64,000 bases of DNA, from positions 293,789-357,788 of the forward strand of contig NZ_KB905815.1 in NCBI RefSeq assembly GCF_000381025.1, given 5' to 3'. The DNA comes from Streptomyces sulphureus DSM 40104. GTDB taxonomy: Bacteria; Actinomycetota; Actinomycetes; Streptomycetales; Streptomycetaceae. A program made the translations under genes and the position numbers. The notes under the pieces are model-generated. The model saw nothing but the letters and a program-made list of their open reading frames with translations, did no database searches and was not told where the DNA came from. How positions within the stretch are numbered: position 1 is the first letter of the stretch; every line of letters starts with the position of its first letter. Shown here piece after piece: positions 9,532 to 18,657 of the stretch.

Positions 9532-9705
9532 ATGGCCAAGCACAACAAGCAGCGCAAGCAGGCCGCGCAGAAGCAGGGACGCAGCAGCGCGGAGGAGGAC
9601 CAGGAGCGGATGCAGGGCTCGACCGACGAGCAGCCGCAGTCGAAGGCGCAAGGCAGCCCGGCCGACGTGGCGCGGAAGCACCAGCGACGGTTCGGCCACA
9701 ACTGA
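9532..9705 (+). CDS. Small basic hydrophilic protein, unknown function
   Basis: A 57 aa protein rich in Gln, Lys, Ser and Asp, starting MAKHNKQRKQAAQKQGRSSA and ending VARKHQRRFGHN. No cysteines, no membrane segment and no known domain are visible; it is probably disordered. It is real rather than a shadow because it has an excellent ribosome binding site (CAGGAGGCGAACGGAC before ATG), lies alone between divergent and convergent neighbours, and is followed by a strong hairpin. I recall similar short proteins near dnaE in other Streptomyces but cannot assign a role. Confidence 0.75.
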   Translation: MAKHNKQRKQAAQKQGRSSAEEDQERMQGSTDEQPQSKAQGSPADVARKHQRRFGHN

Positions 9706-9728
9706 CCGCCGGCGCGGCGGCAACGAGG

Positions 9729-9763
9729 CGGGCGGGCGCACCCGGTGGGGATGCGCCCGCCCG
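9729..9763. terminator. Bidirectional terminator between the small gene and dnaE
   Basis: Perfect 12-bp inverted repeat CGGGCGGGCGCA (9729-9740) and TGCGCCCGCCCG (9752-9763) with an 11-nt loop. It lies between convergent stop codons at 9705 and 9785, and there is no U-tract, as is usual in Streptomyces. Confidence 0.75.
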
Positions 9764-9784
9764 TCGTGCCGTTACCGAGCGCCC

Positions 9785-12700
9785 TCAGCCGGCCACGCAG
9801 GACTGGCCGAGGAGCGCCTTGAGGTCGCCGTAGAGCGCGGTGTCCGCGGTGACGCGGTGGCGGTCGAGCCGCAGCACCGTCGTCTTGCGGGCGCCCTGGA
9901 GCTTCAGCCGCACCTCGCTGGAGCCGCGGTGCTGCGCGAGCACCTCGTCGAGCTTCTCGACGAGCGGGGGCGTGACCCGCAGCGAGGGGATGGTGATGGT
10001 CACGGGGGCCGAGGCGCCGACGTCGGTGAGGTCGGGGATCATCAGCTCCATCCCGACGAGCCGCGGGATGTCCTCGCGCTTGTCGAGACGGCCCTTGACG
10101 AACACGACCGCGTCCTCCACGAGTTGGGTGGAGACGAGCTGGTAGCTCGCGGGGAAGAACATGCAGTCGATGGAGCCCGCGAGATCCTCGACGGTGGCGA
10201 TCGCCCAGGCGTTGCCCTGCTTCGTCATCTTCCGCTGGAGGCCGGAGATGATGCCGCCGATGGTCACGATCGAGCCGTCGGCGTAGTCGCCGCCCGTGAG
10301 TTGGGAGATGGCGGCGTCGGCCTTGTCGTTGAGGACGTGCTCCAGGCCGAAGAGCGGGTGGTCGGAGACGTAGAGACCGAGCATCTCCCGCTCCTGCGCG
10401 AGGAGGTAGGTCTTCTCCCACTCCTCGTCGGTGAACTCGACGTCGAGGCCGAAACCGGGGCCGCTCTCCGTCTCGCCCCCCATGTCTCCGAAGAGGTCGA
10501 ACTGGCCCTCCGCCTCCTTCCGCTTGACCTGCACCACGTTGTCGATCATCGGCTCGAAATGTGCGGTGAGGCCCTTGCGGGTGTGGCCCATCTCATCGAA
10601 GGCACCCGCCTTGATGAGGGACTCCACCGTCCGCTTGTTGCAGACGACGGCCTCGACCTTGTCGAGGAAGTCCGGGAAGGAGGAGTACTTCCCCTTCGAC
10701 TTGCGGGACTTGACGATGGAGTCGACGACGTTCTGGCCGACGTTGCGCACCGCGGTGAGGCCGAAAACGATCGTGGAGTCGTCCCGCGAGGTGAAGTTGG
10801 CCTCGGACTCGTTGACGTTCGGCGGCAGCACCTGGATGCCCATCTTCCGGCACTCGTTGAGGTAGACCGCCGACTTGTCCTTGTCGTCGCGGACCGAGGT
10901 GAGCAGCGCGGACATGTACTCGGCGGGGTAGTTGGCCTTCAGGTAGGCCGTCCAGTAGGTGACGAGCCCGTACGCCGAGGAGTGGGCCTTGTTGAACGCG
11001 TATCCGGCGAACGGCACGAGGACGTCCCAGACGGCCTGGATCGCCTCGTCCGAGTAGCCGTTGTCCCGCATGCCCTTCTGGAAGTTCACGAACTCCTTGT
11101 CGAGAACCTCCTTCTTCTTCTTGCCCATCGCACGGCGGAGGAGGTCGGCCTGACCCAGGCTGTACCCGGCGAGCACCTGCGCGGCCTTCTGCACCTGCTC
11201 CTGGTAGACGATGAGGCCGTGGGTGATGTCGAGGATCTCCTTGAGCGGCTCCTCGAGCTCCGGGTGGATCGGAGTGGTCTCCTGCTGACCGGTCTTGCGC
11301 AGGGCGTAGTTGATGTGCGAATTCATGCCCATCGGGCCCGGGCGGTAGAGGGCCGAGACGGCGGAGATGTCCTCGAAGTGGTCGGGCCTCATCATCCGCA
11401 GCAGCGAGCGCATCGGCCCGCCGTCGAACTGGAAGACGCCCAATGTGTCGCCGCGCTGGAGGAGTTCGAAGGTCTTCGGGTCGTCGAGCGGGAGGTCGAG
11501 GAGCTTGAGGTCGACGTCCTTGTTCTTCCTGATCATCTTGACGGCGTCGTCCATGATGGTCAGGTTGCGGAGGCCGAGGAAGTCCATCTTCAGCAGGCCG
11601 AGCGACTCGCAGCTCGGGTAGTCCCACTGCGTCACCACGGTCCCGTCGTTCTTCGGGGAGAAGACCGGCGCGTGGTCGATGACGGGCTCGCTCGACATGA
11701 TGACGCCCGCGGCGTGCACGCCCATCTGCCGCACGAGGCCCTCGATGCCCATCGCCGAGTCGATGACCTTCTTGACGTCGGGTTCGTTCTCGTACATCCC
11801 GCGGACCTCGCCTGCCTCGCTGTACCGCGGGTGCTCGGGGTCGGTGATGCCGGAGAGCGGGATGCCCTTGCCGAGGACGTCGGCCGGCATCGCCTTGGTG
11901 ATGCGGTCGCCCATCGCGTACGGGTAACCCAGCACGCGGGAGGCGTCCTTGATGGCGGCCTTCGCCTTAATGGTGCCGTAGGTGCCGATCATGGCGACCT
12001 TGTCGGCGCCGTACTTCTCCGTGACGTAGCGGATGACGTCGCCGCGCCTGCGCTCGTCGAAGTCGATGTCGACGTCGGGCATGGTGACGCGCTCGGGGTT
12101 GAGGAACCGCTCGAAGATGAGGCCGTGGATCACCGGGTCGAGGTCGGTGATGCCCAACGCGTAGCTGACGATGGAACCGGCCGCCGAGCCGCGGCCGGGG
12201 CCGACCGCGATGCCGTTCTCCTTCGCCCACATGATGAAGTCGGCGACGACGAGGAAGTACCCGGGGAACCCCATCGAGATGATGACGTCCATCTCGTACT
12301 CGGCGAGCTTCTGGCGGTCCTCGGGGACGCCCGCCGGGTAGCGGCGGTGCATCCCGCGCTTGACCTCCTCGCGGAACCAGGAGACCTCGTCGTACCCCTC
12401 GGGGACGTCGAACTGCGGCATCAGGTTCTTCGGCTCGAACATGCCCGACGTGTCGATGCGCTCCGCGACGAGTAGCTGGGTGTTGCGGCAACCCTGCTGC
12501 CATGCCTCGGAGTTGTCGATCGCGTACATCTCCTCGGCGGACTTGAGGTAGTAGCCGGCGCCGTCGAAGCTGAAGCGGTCGGGGTCGGAGAGGTTGCTGC
12601 CGGTCTGGATGCACAGCAGGGTGTCGTGGGCTACGGATTCCCTCTCGTACGTGTAGTGCGAGTCGTTGGTCACGACGAAGGGGGCGCCGATCTTGCGGGC

Positions 12701-13324
12701 GATCTCCTCCAGACCGGCGCGCGCCCGCTTGTCGATGTCGATGCCGTGGTCCATCAGCTCGACGAAGTAGTTCTCCTTGCCGAAGATGTCCTGGAACTCC
12801 CCGGCAGCCTTCACCGCCTCGTCCATCTGCCCGAGCCGGATCTTCGCGGAGACCTCGCCCGAGGGGCAGCCCGTGGTGCCCATGAGGCCTTCCGCGTACT
12901 CGGAGAGGAGTTCGCGGTCCACGCGCGGCTTGCGGAAGAAGCCCTCCAGGCTCGCGCGGGACTGAGCGCGGAAGAGGTTGTGGAGTCCTGTGGCGTCCCT
13001 CGCCCACATCGTCATGTGCGTGTAGGCGCCGTTGCCCGCGACGTCGTCCCGCTTCTGGTGCGGGGTGCCCCACTTGACCGGGCGGGTGTTCTTGCGGTGG
13101 TCAGGCGCGACGTACGCCTCGATGCCCATGATCGGCGTCACACCGGCGTCCTTGGCCTGGTGGAAGAAGTCGTAGGCGCCGTGCAGGTTGCCGTGGTCCG
13201 TCATCGCGATGTGGGACATGTTCATCTCGTTGCAGGCGTTGAACATGTCCTTGAGCCGTGCCGCTCCGTCCAGCAGCGAGTACTGGGTGTGCACGTGCAG
13301 GTGTGTGAACGGCTGCTGGGTCAC
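9785..13324 (-). CDS. dnaE: DNA polymerase III alpha subunit DnaE
   Basis: Catalytic subunit of the main replicative polymerase. It is 1179 aa, which I recall as the length of the essential Streptomyces DnaE1. The N-terminal PHP domain starts THLHVHTQYSLLDG, with further His/Asp ligands in AMTDHGNLHGAYDF. The polymerase active site PDVDIDFDERRRGDVIRY is at 416-433. The tandem HhH segment and OB-fold (VTIGGIISGLQRKMTKQG) lie near the C-terminus, followed by a conserved tail ending LLGQSCVAG. The GTG start at 13324 precedes TQQPFTHLHVHTQYS, and an AGGTG-like ribosome binding site is close by. Open frame upstream of the start is non-coding. It is transcribed alone and convergent with the small gene. 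Confidence 0.98.
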   Translation of the reverse strand: MTQQPFTHLHVHTQYSLLDGAARLKDMFNACNEMNMSHIAMTDHGNLHGAYDFFHQAKDAGVTPIMGIEAYVAPDHRKNTRPVKWGTPHQKRDDVAGNGAYTHMTMWARDATGLHNLFRAQSRASLEGFFRKPRVDRELLSEYAEGLMGTTGCPSGEVSAKIRLGQMDEAVKAAGEFQDIFGKENYFVELMDHGIDIDKRARAGLEEIARKIGAPFVVTNDSHYTYERESVAHDTLLCIQTGSNLSDPDRFSFDGAGYYLKSAEEMYAIDNSEAWQQGCRNTQLLVAERIDTSGMFEPKNLMPQFDVPEGYDEVSWFREEVKRGMHRRYPAGVPEDRQKLAEYEMDVIISMGFPGYFLVVADFIMWAKENGIAVGPGRGSAAGSIVSYALGITDLDPVIHGLIFERFLNPERVTMPDVDIDFDERRRGDVIRYVTEKYGADKVAMIGTYGTIKAKAAIKDASRVLGYPYAMGDRITKAMPADVLGKGIPLSGITDPEHPRYSEAGEVRGMYENEPDVKKVIDSAMGIEGLVRQMGVHAAGVIMSSEPVIDHAPVFSPKNDGTVVTQWDYPSCESLGLLKMDFLGLRNLTIMDDAVKMIRKNKDVDLKLLDLPLDDPKTFELLQRGDTLGVFQFDGGPMRSLLRMMRPDHFEDISAVSALYRPGPMGMNSHINYALRKTGQQETTPIHPELEEPLKEILDITHGLIVYQEQVQKAAQVLAGYSLGQADLLRRAMGKKKKEVLDKEFVNFQKGMRDNGYSDEAIQAVWDVLVPFAGYAFNKAHSSAYGLVTYWTAYLKANYPAEYMSALLTSVRDDKDKSAVYLNECRKMGIQVLPPNVNESEANFTSRDDSTIVFGLTAVRNVGQNVVDSIVKSRKSKGKYSSFPDFLDKVEAVVCNKRTVESLIKAGAFDEMGHTRKGLTAHFEPMIDNVVQVKRKEAEGQFDLFGDMGGETESGPGFGLDVEFTDEEWEKTYLLAQEREMLGLYVSDHPLFGLEHVLNDKADAAISQLTGGDYADGSIVTIGGIISGLQRKMTKQGNAWAIATVEDLAGSIDCMFFPASYQLVSTQLVEDAVVFVKGRLDKREDIPRLVGMELMIPDLTDVGASAPVTITIPSLRVTPPLVEKLDEVLAQHRGSSEVRLKLQGARKTTVLRLDRHRVTADTALYGDLKALLGQSCVAG

Positions 13325-13503
13325 GTGAGGGGCACCTCCGGGCGCGGATGGGCTGCGGCGGTTGTGGAGTCTACGACCCGGCGCCGACACCGCAGGCGCA
13401 CCCACCACGGTCGTGCGCCGGCCCCGCGCCACCCGACCGTAACCGAGCTCGTGCGCTCCTCTCACGCCCCTTTTACGCTTCCCCGTGGCAGACTCGGGTG
13501 GCG

Positions 13504-14226
13504 ATGGACATCGGATCGGCGGGCGGACAGGCAGGGTCCGCAGGGAGCCCGGGCATACCCTCCGCGGGGAGTCCCGGCATCCGTGCTGCGCGCGCCGGGA
13601 TCTTCACCGCACTCTGCGTCACGCTCTCAGCCGGCGGGCACGTCCTCCTCTCCGGCGCCCCGGTCCCCGCTGCGACGCTCGCCGCTGTAGCGGTCGGTGT
13701 CTTCCTCATCGCCTTCGCGTTCGCTCCGCGCGAGTGCGGGTACGGCCGGATCGCCGGCGTACTCGTCCCGTTGGAGCTCCTCGCCGACGCCGTCTTCACC
13801 ACGGGGCAGCACGCGTGTTACGGCCAGGGCGGCGGCCCCGTGACGGGCCCGCTGCGCGCCGTCGGCCTCGACCTCCTCTGCGGCGGCGGCAGCCTCGGCA
13901 CCCCGCTCGCCCGCGTCGCCGCGCAGAACGGGAGCGCGGCGCCGGAGACGCTCCCCTGGCTGCTGCTCGCCTGCCACGTCGGCGTCGGGCTCCTCGCCGC
14001 CGCGTGGCTGCGCCGCGGCGAGGACGCGCTCGCGCGGCTGCTGCGCGCGGCCGCCGCCACCGCATTCCGGCCGTTCCGACCGGAGTTGGCACCGGTGCCC
14101 GCGCCCGCTCCGCTCCAGGTGCGCGCCGCCCGTACCGCCCGGGCCGCGCGGCTGCCCCGCGCGGTCCCCCTGCTCACCCACTCCGTACACCGCCGAGGTC
14201 CGCCGCGCTGCCTCCTGGCGGCCTGA
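13504..14226 (+). CDS. Putative integral membrane protein
   Basis: Function unknown. The 240 aa protein has a Gly/Ser/Pro-rich N-terminus. About four to five hydrophobic segments follow: AGIFTALCVTLSAGGHVLL, ATLAAVAVGVFLIAFAFA, IAGVLVPLELLADAVFTTG and WLLLACHVGVGLLAAAWL. The C-terminal tail is basic and Arg/Ala-rich (RAARTARAARLPRAVPLLTH). It is divergent from dnaE, 179 nt away. The ATG at 13504 is used; an in-frame GTG two codons upstream is equally possible. Coding is supported by GC-biased third positions and sensible hydropathy. It may share a transcript with the DsbA-like gene, 101 nt downstream. Confidence 0.7.
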   Translation: MDIGSAGGQAGSAGSPGIPSAGSPGIRAARAGIFTALCVTLSAGGHVLLSGAPVPAATLAAVAVGVFLIAFAFAPRECGYGRIAGVLVPLELLADAVFTTGQHACYGQGGGPVTGPLRAVGLDLLCGGGSLGTPLARVAAQNGSAAPETLPWLLLACHVGVGLLAAAWLRRGEDALARLLRAAAATAFRPFRPELAPVPAPAPLQVRAARTARAARLPRAVPLLTHSVHRRGPPRCLLAA

Positions 14227-14327
14227 AGAGGCCACGCGCCGCGCACGCGCCGGCGCACGCAGCCGTGCGTACACACCACCTCGAAGACGAGCGGGATCAA
14301 GAGATTCCGAAACGGAGCAGAAGAGAC

Positions 14328-15131
14328 ATGAGCAAGCGCAATTCCCAGGAGTCCAAGCGCGCCGCACGCGAGCGGCTGCGGATCGAGCGGGAGAAGCAGG
14401 CGAAGAAGGCGAAGATACGCCGGCAGTTGGTGATCGGCGTCTCCGTGGTCGCCGTGCTGGCGCTGGCGACGGGCGTCGGCGTCGCCGTGAAGAAGATGAA
14501 CGAGCCCTCGGGCTGGGACGCGGCGAAGGACGCCAAGCTCGTCACCCCTGCCAACGCCGAAGGGGCGAAGGGCACCCGGGTCGTCGTCGGCGGTGAGGAC
14601 GCGAAGAACCGCATCGACGTCTACGAGGATCTGCGCTGCCCCGCCTGCGCCAGCTTCGAGCAGAGCGCGGGCAAGCTGCTGCAGAAGGGCGCCGACGACG
14701 GCAAGTACAAGCTCCAGCTCCACCTCGGCTCGATCATCGACAACAACCTCGGCGGCGAGGGCTCGAAGAACGCGATCAGCGCCCTGGGCGCCGCGCTCGA
14801 CGTCAGCAACGACGCCTTCCGCGAGTACCACGAGGCGCTGTACTCGAAGAAGCACCACCCGGAGGAGGCGAAGGACGAGTTCGCCGACGACGCGTACCTC
14901 CTCGACATCGCCGATTCCGTCAAGGAGTTGAAGGGCAACAAGAGCTTCCAGCAGAACGTCGAGAAGGGCACCTTCGACAAGTGGGCCCTCGGCATGGTCG
15001 GCGACTTCGAGAAGGGGAAGGTTGACGCCACGCCGACGGTCAAGGTCGACGGCAAGAAGGTCGAGACCGAACAGCTCCCCGCCCAGCTCCAGAAGCTCGG
15101 TGTCGACCTCGGCGGCTCCGGCAAGGAGTGA
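14328..15131 (+). CDS. Membrane-anchored DsbA-like thiol-disulfide oxidoreductase
   Basis: Extracytoplasmic thioredoxin-fold protein of the DsbA/thioredoxin_4 family, predicted to form or shuffle disulfides in secreted proteins. The 267 aa protein has a basic cytoplasmic N-terminus (about 1-32), one membrane anchor (LVIGVSVVAVLALATGVGVAV, about 34-54), then the thioredoxin domain with the CPAC active site (Cys104, Cys107) in YEDLRCPACASFEQ. A cis-Pro loop is visible in DATPTVKVDGKK. The ATG at 14328 follows GGAGCAGAAGAGAC. A perfect hairpin terminator follows directly. The anchor makes a free periplasm-like location on the outer face most likely; its partners are unknown. Confidence 0.9.
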   Translation: MSKRNSQESKRAARERLRIEREKQAKKAKIRRQLVIGVSVVAVLALATGVGVAVKKMNEPSGWDAAKDAKLVTPANAEGAKGTRVVVGGEDAKNRIDVYEDLRCPACASFEQSAGKLLQKGADDGKYKLQLHLGSIIDNNLGGEGSKNAISALGAALDVSNDAFREYHEALYSKKHHPEEAKDEFADDAYLLDIADSVKELKGNKSFQQNVEKGTFDKWALGMVGDFEKGKVDATPTVKVDGKKVETEQLPAQLQKLGVDLGGSGKE

Positions 15132-15146
15132 CCTCCGCGCAGTCGT

Positions 15147-15174
15147 GGCCGCCCTCCCGCCGGGGAGGGCGGCC
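15147..15174 (+). terminator. Hairpin terminator after the DsbA-like gene
   Basis: Perfect 12-bp inverted repeat GGCCGCCCTCCC / GGGAGGGCGGCC with a 4-nt loop (gccg), starting 16 nt after the stop codon. Confidence 0.75.
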
Positions 15175-15220
15175 GCGCCCGTAACTCCCGGTGCCTGCAC
15201 AGCCGTTGCCCCCGGCCACG

Positions 15221-15226
15221 TACCCT
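15221..15226 (+). promoter_or_regulatory. Putative -10 element (TACCCT) for a leaderless kinase start
   Basis: TACCCT ends 7 nt before the ATG at 15234, with no Shine-Dalgarno sequence between. This is consistent with transcription starting at the ATG. The -35 is not recognisable. Confidence 0.35.
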
Positions 15227-15233
15227 GACGTCC

Positions 15234-16877
15234 ATGACTGGGGGCACACGGGGACAGTTGGTGGACGACCGCTTCGAGCTGTTGGAGAAGCTGGGCAGCG
15301 GCGGCATGGGCACCGTGTGGCGCGCCAGGGACACGGCACTCCACCGTGAGGTCGCCCTGAAGGAAGTACGCCCGCTCACCGCCGAGTTGACCCCCGACGG
15401 GTCCGACACGCCCGCGGGCTCCGAGGGCGTGCAGCGCCTCCGCGAGCGCGTCCTGCGCGAGGCGCGCGCCCTCGCCCGGCTCAACCACCCGAACGTGGTG
15501 ACGATCCACCACATCGTCGACGCGCCCGACCAGCCGCCGTGGCTCGTCATGGAGCTCCTCCCCGGCGAGACCCTCCAGGACCGCCTCGCGCAGAACCCGT
15601 TGGCCCCCGCGGACGCCGCACGGCTCGGGCGGCAGATGCTCGCCGCGCTCCGCACGGCCCACCGCGCCGGCATTCACCACCGCGACGTCAAGCCCGGCAA
15701 CGTCCTGCTGCGCGAGGACGGTTCGGCCGTCCTCACCGACTTCGGCATCGCCGCCCTCCAGGGCGCCACCTCGCTCACCGCACCCGGTGAGTTCCTCGGC
15801 TCCCCCGAGTACGTCGCACCCGAGCGCATCCGCGGCACCGACGCCCCCGAGGGCGACCTGTGGTCGCTCGGCATCACGCTCTACGTCGCCACCGAGGGCC
15901 GCAGCCCCCTCCGCCGCGCGACGACGCTCGCCACCCTCGCCGCCGTCCTCGACGACCCGCTGCCTCCCGCGCAGCGCAGCGGCCCGCTCGCCCCCGTGCT
16001 CGACGCGCTGCTCGTCCGCGACCCGGCCGCCCGTCCGAGCCCCGAGCGCCTCGACGCGATGCTCGCCGAGGTCGCCGAGAACCGCTCCCCCGCGCCCCAG
16101 CCGCCCCCCGGCGCGTTCGCCGCACCGCACGCCGCCCCGCCGGGCCCTCCGACTCCCCCGCACTCCGCCCCGCCGTACGGCGCCTTCGGGCCCCCGCCCG
16201 CCGCGTCTCCGGAACCCCAACAGCAGCCGCCGGGCGGCCGGTTCCGACTGCGGGACGCGATGATCATCGGCGGTGCGCTCGTCGCCGCCACGCTCATCGC
16301 CCTCGGCGCCTATTTGCTCGTCGACACCGAGGACGAGCGGACCGCCCCCTCCCCCACACCGTCGGGCGGCTCCGCCTCCCCCGGCGGCGCACACCCCGAG
16401 GGCGGCGTCTCCCCGGCGCCCACGCCGAGCGCGAACGCAGAGGACGAGCGCGAGGCCGACGCGACCACGAGCCCCCCGCGCACCTCCGGGGCGTCCACGC
16501 CCGAGGGCCCGCGCGGCGCGGAGCACCGCGACTCCTGGGTGGCGCAGCTCGCCTCCGTGCCGAAGTCGGAGGGCGTCGCGGAACGCGAACGGCACGAGAC
16601 AGCACTGGCGGGCCGAACCGACGGCGTCCGCTGGGTCGACAGCGACGACTACGCCTCGCTCCGCTCCGGCTACTGGATGCTCTACCGCCCGGGCCCGAGC
16701 GAGGGCGGCGGCAGCAGCTTCGAGAGCGGCCAGGCCGCGGCCGACTGGTGCGCGAGCTCGGGGCTCAGCACCTCGAACCAGTGCGTGGGCCGCTACCTCA
16801 GCGACGACGCCGCCGACCGCGTCTACGTCTGCTCGCCCGACAACTCCCGCGGCACCGGTCGCTGTTCACGCGAGTGA
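15234..16877 (+). CDS. Serine/threonine protein kinase (Hanks type, membrane-anchored)
   Basis: A 547 aa PknB-like transmembrane kinase. The kinase domain covers about 13-285: glycine loop GSGGMG at 21-26, ATP-binding Lys43 in VALKEV, catalytic loop HRDVKPGNVLL with Asp151, DFG with Asp169, and SPEYVAPERI in the activation segment. All key residues are present, so it should be active. A Pro-rich linker follows (about 285-340), then one membrane span (MIIGGALVAATLIALGAYLLV, about 343-363). The extracellular part is first low-complexity (Ser/Pro/Gly), then a small domain with four cysteines (DWCASSGLSTSNQCVGRYL and VYVCSPDNSRGTGRC) that may be disulfide-bonded. There are no PASTA repeats, so the ligand is unknown. 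It is convergent with the hydrolase gene, only 10 nt away. Confidence 0.93.
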   Translation: MTGGTRGQLVDDRFELLEKLGSGGMGTVWRARDTALHREVALKEVRPLTAELTPDGSDTPAGSEGVQRLRERVLREARALARLNHPNVVTIHHIVDAPDQPPWLVMELLPGETLQDRLAQNPLAPADAARLGRQMLAALRTAHRAGIHHRDVKPGNVLLREDGSAVLTDFGIAALQGATSLTAPGEFLGSPEYVAPERIRGTDAPEGDLWSLGITLYVATEGRSPLRRATTLATLAAVLDDPLPPAQRSGPLAPVLDALLVRDPAARPSPERLDAMLAEVAENRSPAPQPPPGAFAAPHAAPPGPPTPPHSAPPYGAFGPPPAASPEPQQQPPGGRFRLRDAMIIGGALVAATLIALGAYLLVDTEDERTAPSPTPSGGSASPGGAHPEGGVSPAPTPSANAEDEREADATTSPPRTSGASTPEGPRGAEHRDSWVAQLASVPKSEGVAERERHETALAGRTDGVRWVDSDDYASLRSGYWMLYRPGPSEGGGSSFESGQAAADWCASSGLSTSNQCVGRYLSDDAADRVYVCSPDNSRGTGRCSRE

Positions 16878-16887
16878 GGCGGCACGG

Positions 16888-17460
16888 TCAGAGCGTCTCC
16901 AGGAACCCGAGCGCAGTGCGCCAGGTCTGCTCGGCGGCCTCCGCGTCGTAGTGGTCCAGGTCCTCGTCCGTGTAGAGGTGCCCGGCGCCCGCGTAGCGGA
17001 AGACCTCGACGTCGGCGCCTGCCCTGCGCATCCGCAGGTACCACGCGCTCAGCCAGTCGTCGGGCTCGAACGGGTCCGGTTCCGCGACGTGGAGTTGGAC
17101 GGGGAGGTCGTCGGCCGTGGCGTCGTCCGCGAGGTCAGAGGTGCCGTGGAGGAGGAGCAGCCCGCGTGCGTTGACGTCGGCGAGCGCGAGGTTCTGCGCC
17201 AGCGCGGCGCCGAGCGAGAACCCCGCGTAGACGACGCCGCGTTCGGAGACCGGCGCCGCCGCCGCGACCGCACGCCGCAGCAGCTCGTCGCTGCCGATCT
17301 CCTCCTTGAGCGCCATGCCCTCCTCCACCGAGTCGGTGGTGCGCCCGGCGAACAGGTCGGGTGTGAGCACCTCGTGACCGGCCGCGCCGAGGCGCTCGGC
17401 GGCGCGGTGCACGGCGGGCCGCAGCCCGTGGACGGAGTGGAGCAGTACGACGGTGGCCAC
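16888..17460 (-). CDS. Dienelactone-hydrolase-family alpha/beta hydrolase
   Basis: A 190 aa alpha/beta hydrolase. It starts VATVVLLHSVHGLRPAV. The nucleophile elbow is GFSLGAAL with Ser82, where classical dienelactone hydrolase has Cys, so it is more likely an esterase-like relative. A likely acid lies in HVAEPDPFEPDD and the catalytic His in YAGAGHLYTDED. The C-terminus (AEQTWRTALGFLETL) is family-typical. The GTG start at 17460 has GAAGGA 9-10 nt upstream; a longer frame to 17514 would add 18 poorly conserved residues. The substrate is unknown. It is divergent from the MscS gene. Confidence 0.85.
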   Translation of the reverse strand: MATVVLLHSVHGLRPAVHRAAERLGAAGHEVLTPDLFAGRTTDSVEEGMALKEEIGSDELLRRAVAAAAPVSERGVVYAGFSLGAALAQNLALADVNARGLLLLHGTSDLADDATADDLPVQLHVAEPDPFEPDDWLSAWYLRMRRAGADVEVFRYAGAGHLYTDEDLDHYDAEAAEQTWRTALGFLETL

Positions 17461-17569
17461 GGTGTCACATCCTTCACAATCTCTTCCCGCAGCGACCACC
17501 GCGGCGGGGGTCACTCATGGTCCCAGGTACCGTCGACGGTGACCTTTCGACCCCGAGGAGACGGAGACC

Positions 17570-18649
17570 ATGGAGGACGTGCTGCGCCCGCTCGTCGTGT
17601 TCGGCGGTGCACTGGTACTGGCATGGCTGATCGCCTGGGCCGCCGACCGTGCGCTCCACAGGCTCGACGCGAGGCACCCCGAAACCCCCATGTGGGAGCT
17701 GCTGCGGCGCGGGCGGGTGCCGTTGCAGGCCGTGCTCTTCGTCACGCTCGTCCGCGGCTTCTTCGGCAGCACCCGCCTGGCGAAGAACGACCGCGAGACC
17801 GTCGACCTCTGGCTGACGGTCATCATCATCGGTGCCTCGGCCTGGCTGATCCTCCGCATCCTCGCGGCGATAACGGAGACGGTCGCCTCGCGCTACGCGG
17901 GCGTCGCGCTGGACCCGGCCCGCGCGCGGCGGGTGCGTACCCAACTGACGTTGATCCAGCGCCTGGTGACCGCCGTGGTCTCGGTGATCGCGGCCGCCGC
18001 CGTGCTGCTCCAGTTCCCCGGCATGGAGACCTTCGGCTCCTCGATGCTGGCCTCGGCCGGTGTGCTCGGCATCGTCGCCGGTGTCGCGGCGCAGTCGACG
18101 CTCGGCAACCTCTTCGCCGGCCTCTCGATCGCCTTCGGCGACATGGTGCGGATAGGCGACACCGTGATCGTCGACGATGAGTACGGCACCGTCGACGAGA
18201 TCGCCATCTCCTACCTCGTGGTCCGCACCTGGGACGAGCGGCGGATCACCATGCCCGTCTCGTACTTCACGAGCAAGCCGTTCGAGAACTGGTCCCGCGG
18301 CGGCTCGCAGCTCACCGGCACCGTCTACTTCCACCTGGACCACCTGGCCCCCATCGAGGAGATCCGCAGCAAGACGGAAGAGCTGGTGCGCGCCAACGAC
18401 CACTGGGACGGCCGCAGTTGGAGCCTGTGGGTCACCGACACCACGCCCACCACGATCGAGGTACGCGCGGCCGCGACCGCCCGCACGGCCGACGACGTCT
18501 GGACGCTCCGCTGCGACCTGCGCGAGCAGCTCCTCATCTGGCTCAGGACCGAGCACCCCTACGCGCTCCCCGGCATCCGGCTCGCCCAGGACGCGCAGAC
18601 CGGCCCCGACCGCGTGACGACCGCTGACCTCAGCAAGTCGGAGGTCTGA
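17570..18649 (+). CDS. Mechanosensitive ion channel of the MscS family
   Basis: Small-conductance mechanosensitive channel that releases solutes on hypo-osmotic shock. The 359 aa protein has four or so N-terminal membrane segments (LVVFGGALVLAWLIAWAA, VIIIGASAWLILRILAAI, TAVVSVIAAAAVLLQF). The pore-lining TM3 and beta-domain entry follow: SSMLASAGVLGIVAGVAAQS, LGNLFAGLSIAFGDMVRIGD and TVIVDDEYGTVDEIAISYLV. The cytoplasmic alpha/beta domain is complete. The ATG at 17570 sits after a GAGGAGACGGAGACC ribosome binding region. It ends 8 nt from the convergent antiporter gene. Confidence 0.94.
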   Translation: MEDVLRPLVVFGGALVLAWLIAWAADRALHRLDARHPETPMWELLRRGRVPLQAVLFVTLVRGFFGSTRLAKNDRETVDLWLTVIIIGASAWLILRILAAITETVASRYAGVALDPARARRVRTQLTLIQRLVTAVVSVIAAAAVLLQFPGMETFGSSMLASAGVLGIVAGVAAQSTLGNLFAGLSIAFGDMVRIGDTVIVDDEYGTVDEIAISYLVVRTWDERRITMPVSYFTSKPFENWSRGGSQLTGTVYFHLDHLAPIEEIRSKTEELVRANDHWDGRSWSLWVTDTTPTTIEVRAAATARTADDVWTLRCDLREQLLIWLRTEHPYALPGIRLAQDAQTGPDRVTTADLSKSEV

Positions 18650-18657
18650 GGCGCCGC

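Noticed and set aside
8999..12475. Very long plus-strand open frame opposite dnaE
   Set aside because: It is an antisense shadow caused by GC-rich codon bias; its translation is Arg/Val/Leu/His-rich low complexity, and dnaE on the other strand is certain.
13325..13465. N-terminal extension of DnaE to an upstream start
   Set aside because: The family N-terminus (THLHVHTQYS) begins right after the GTG at 13324; the upstream residues are unlike any DnaE.
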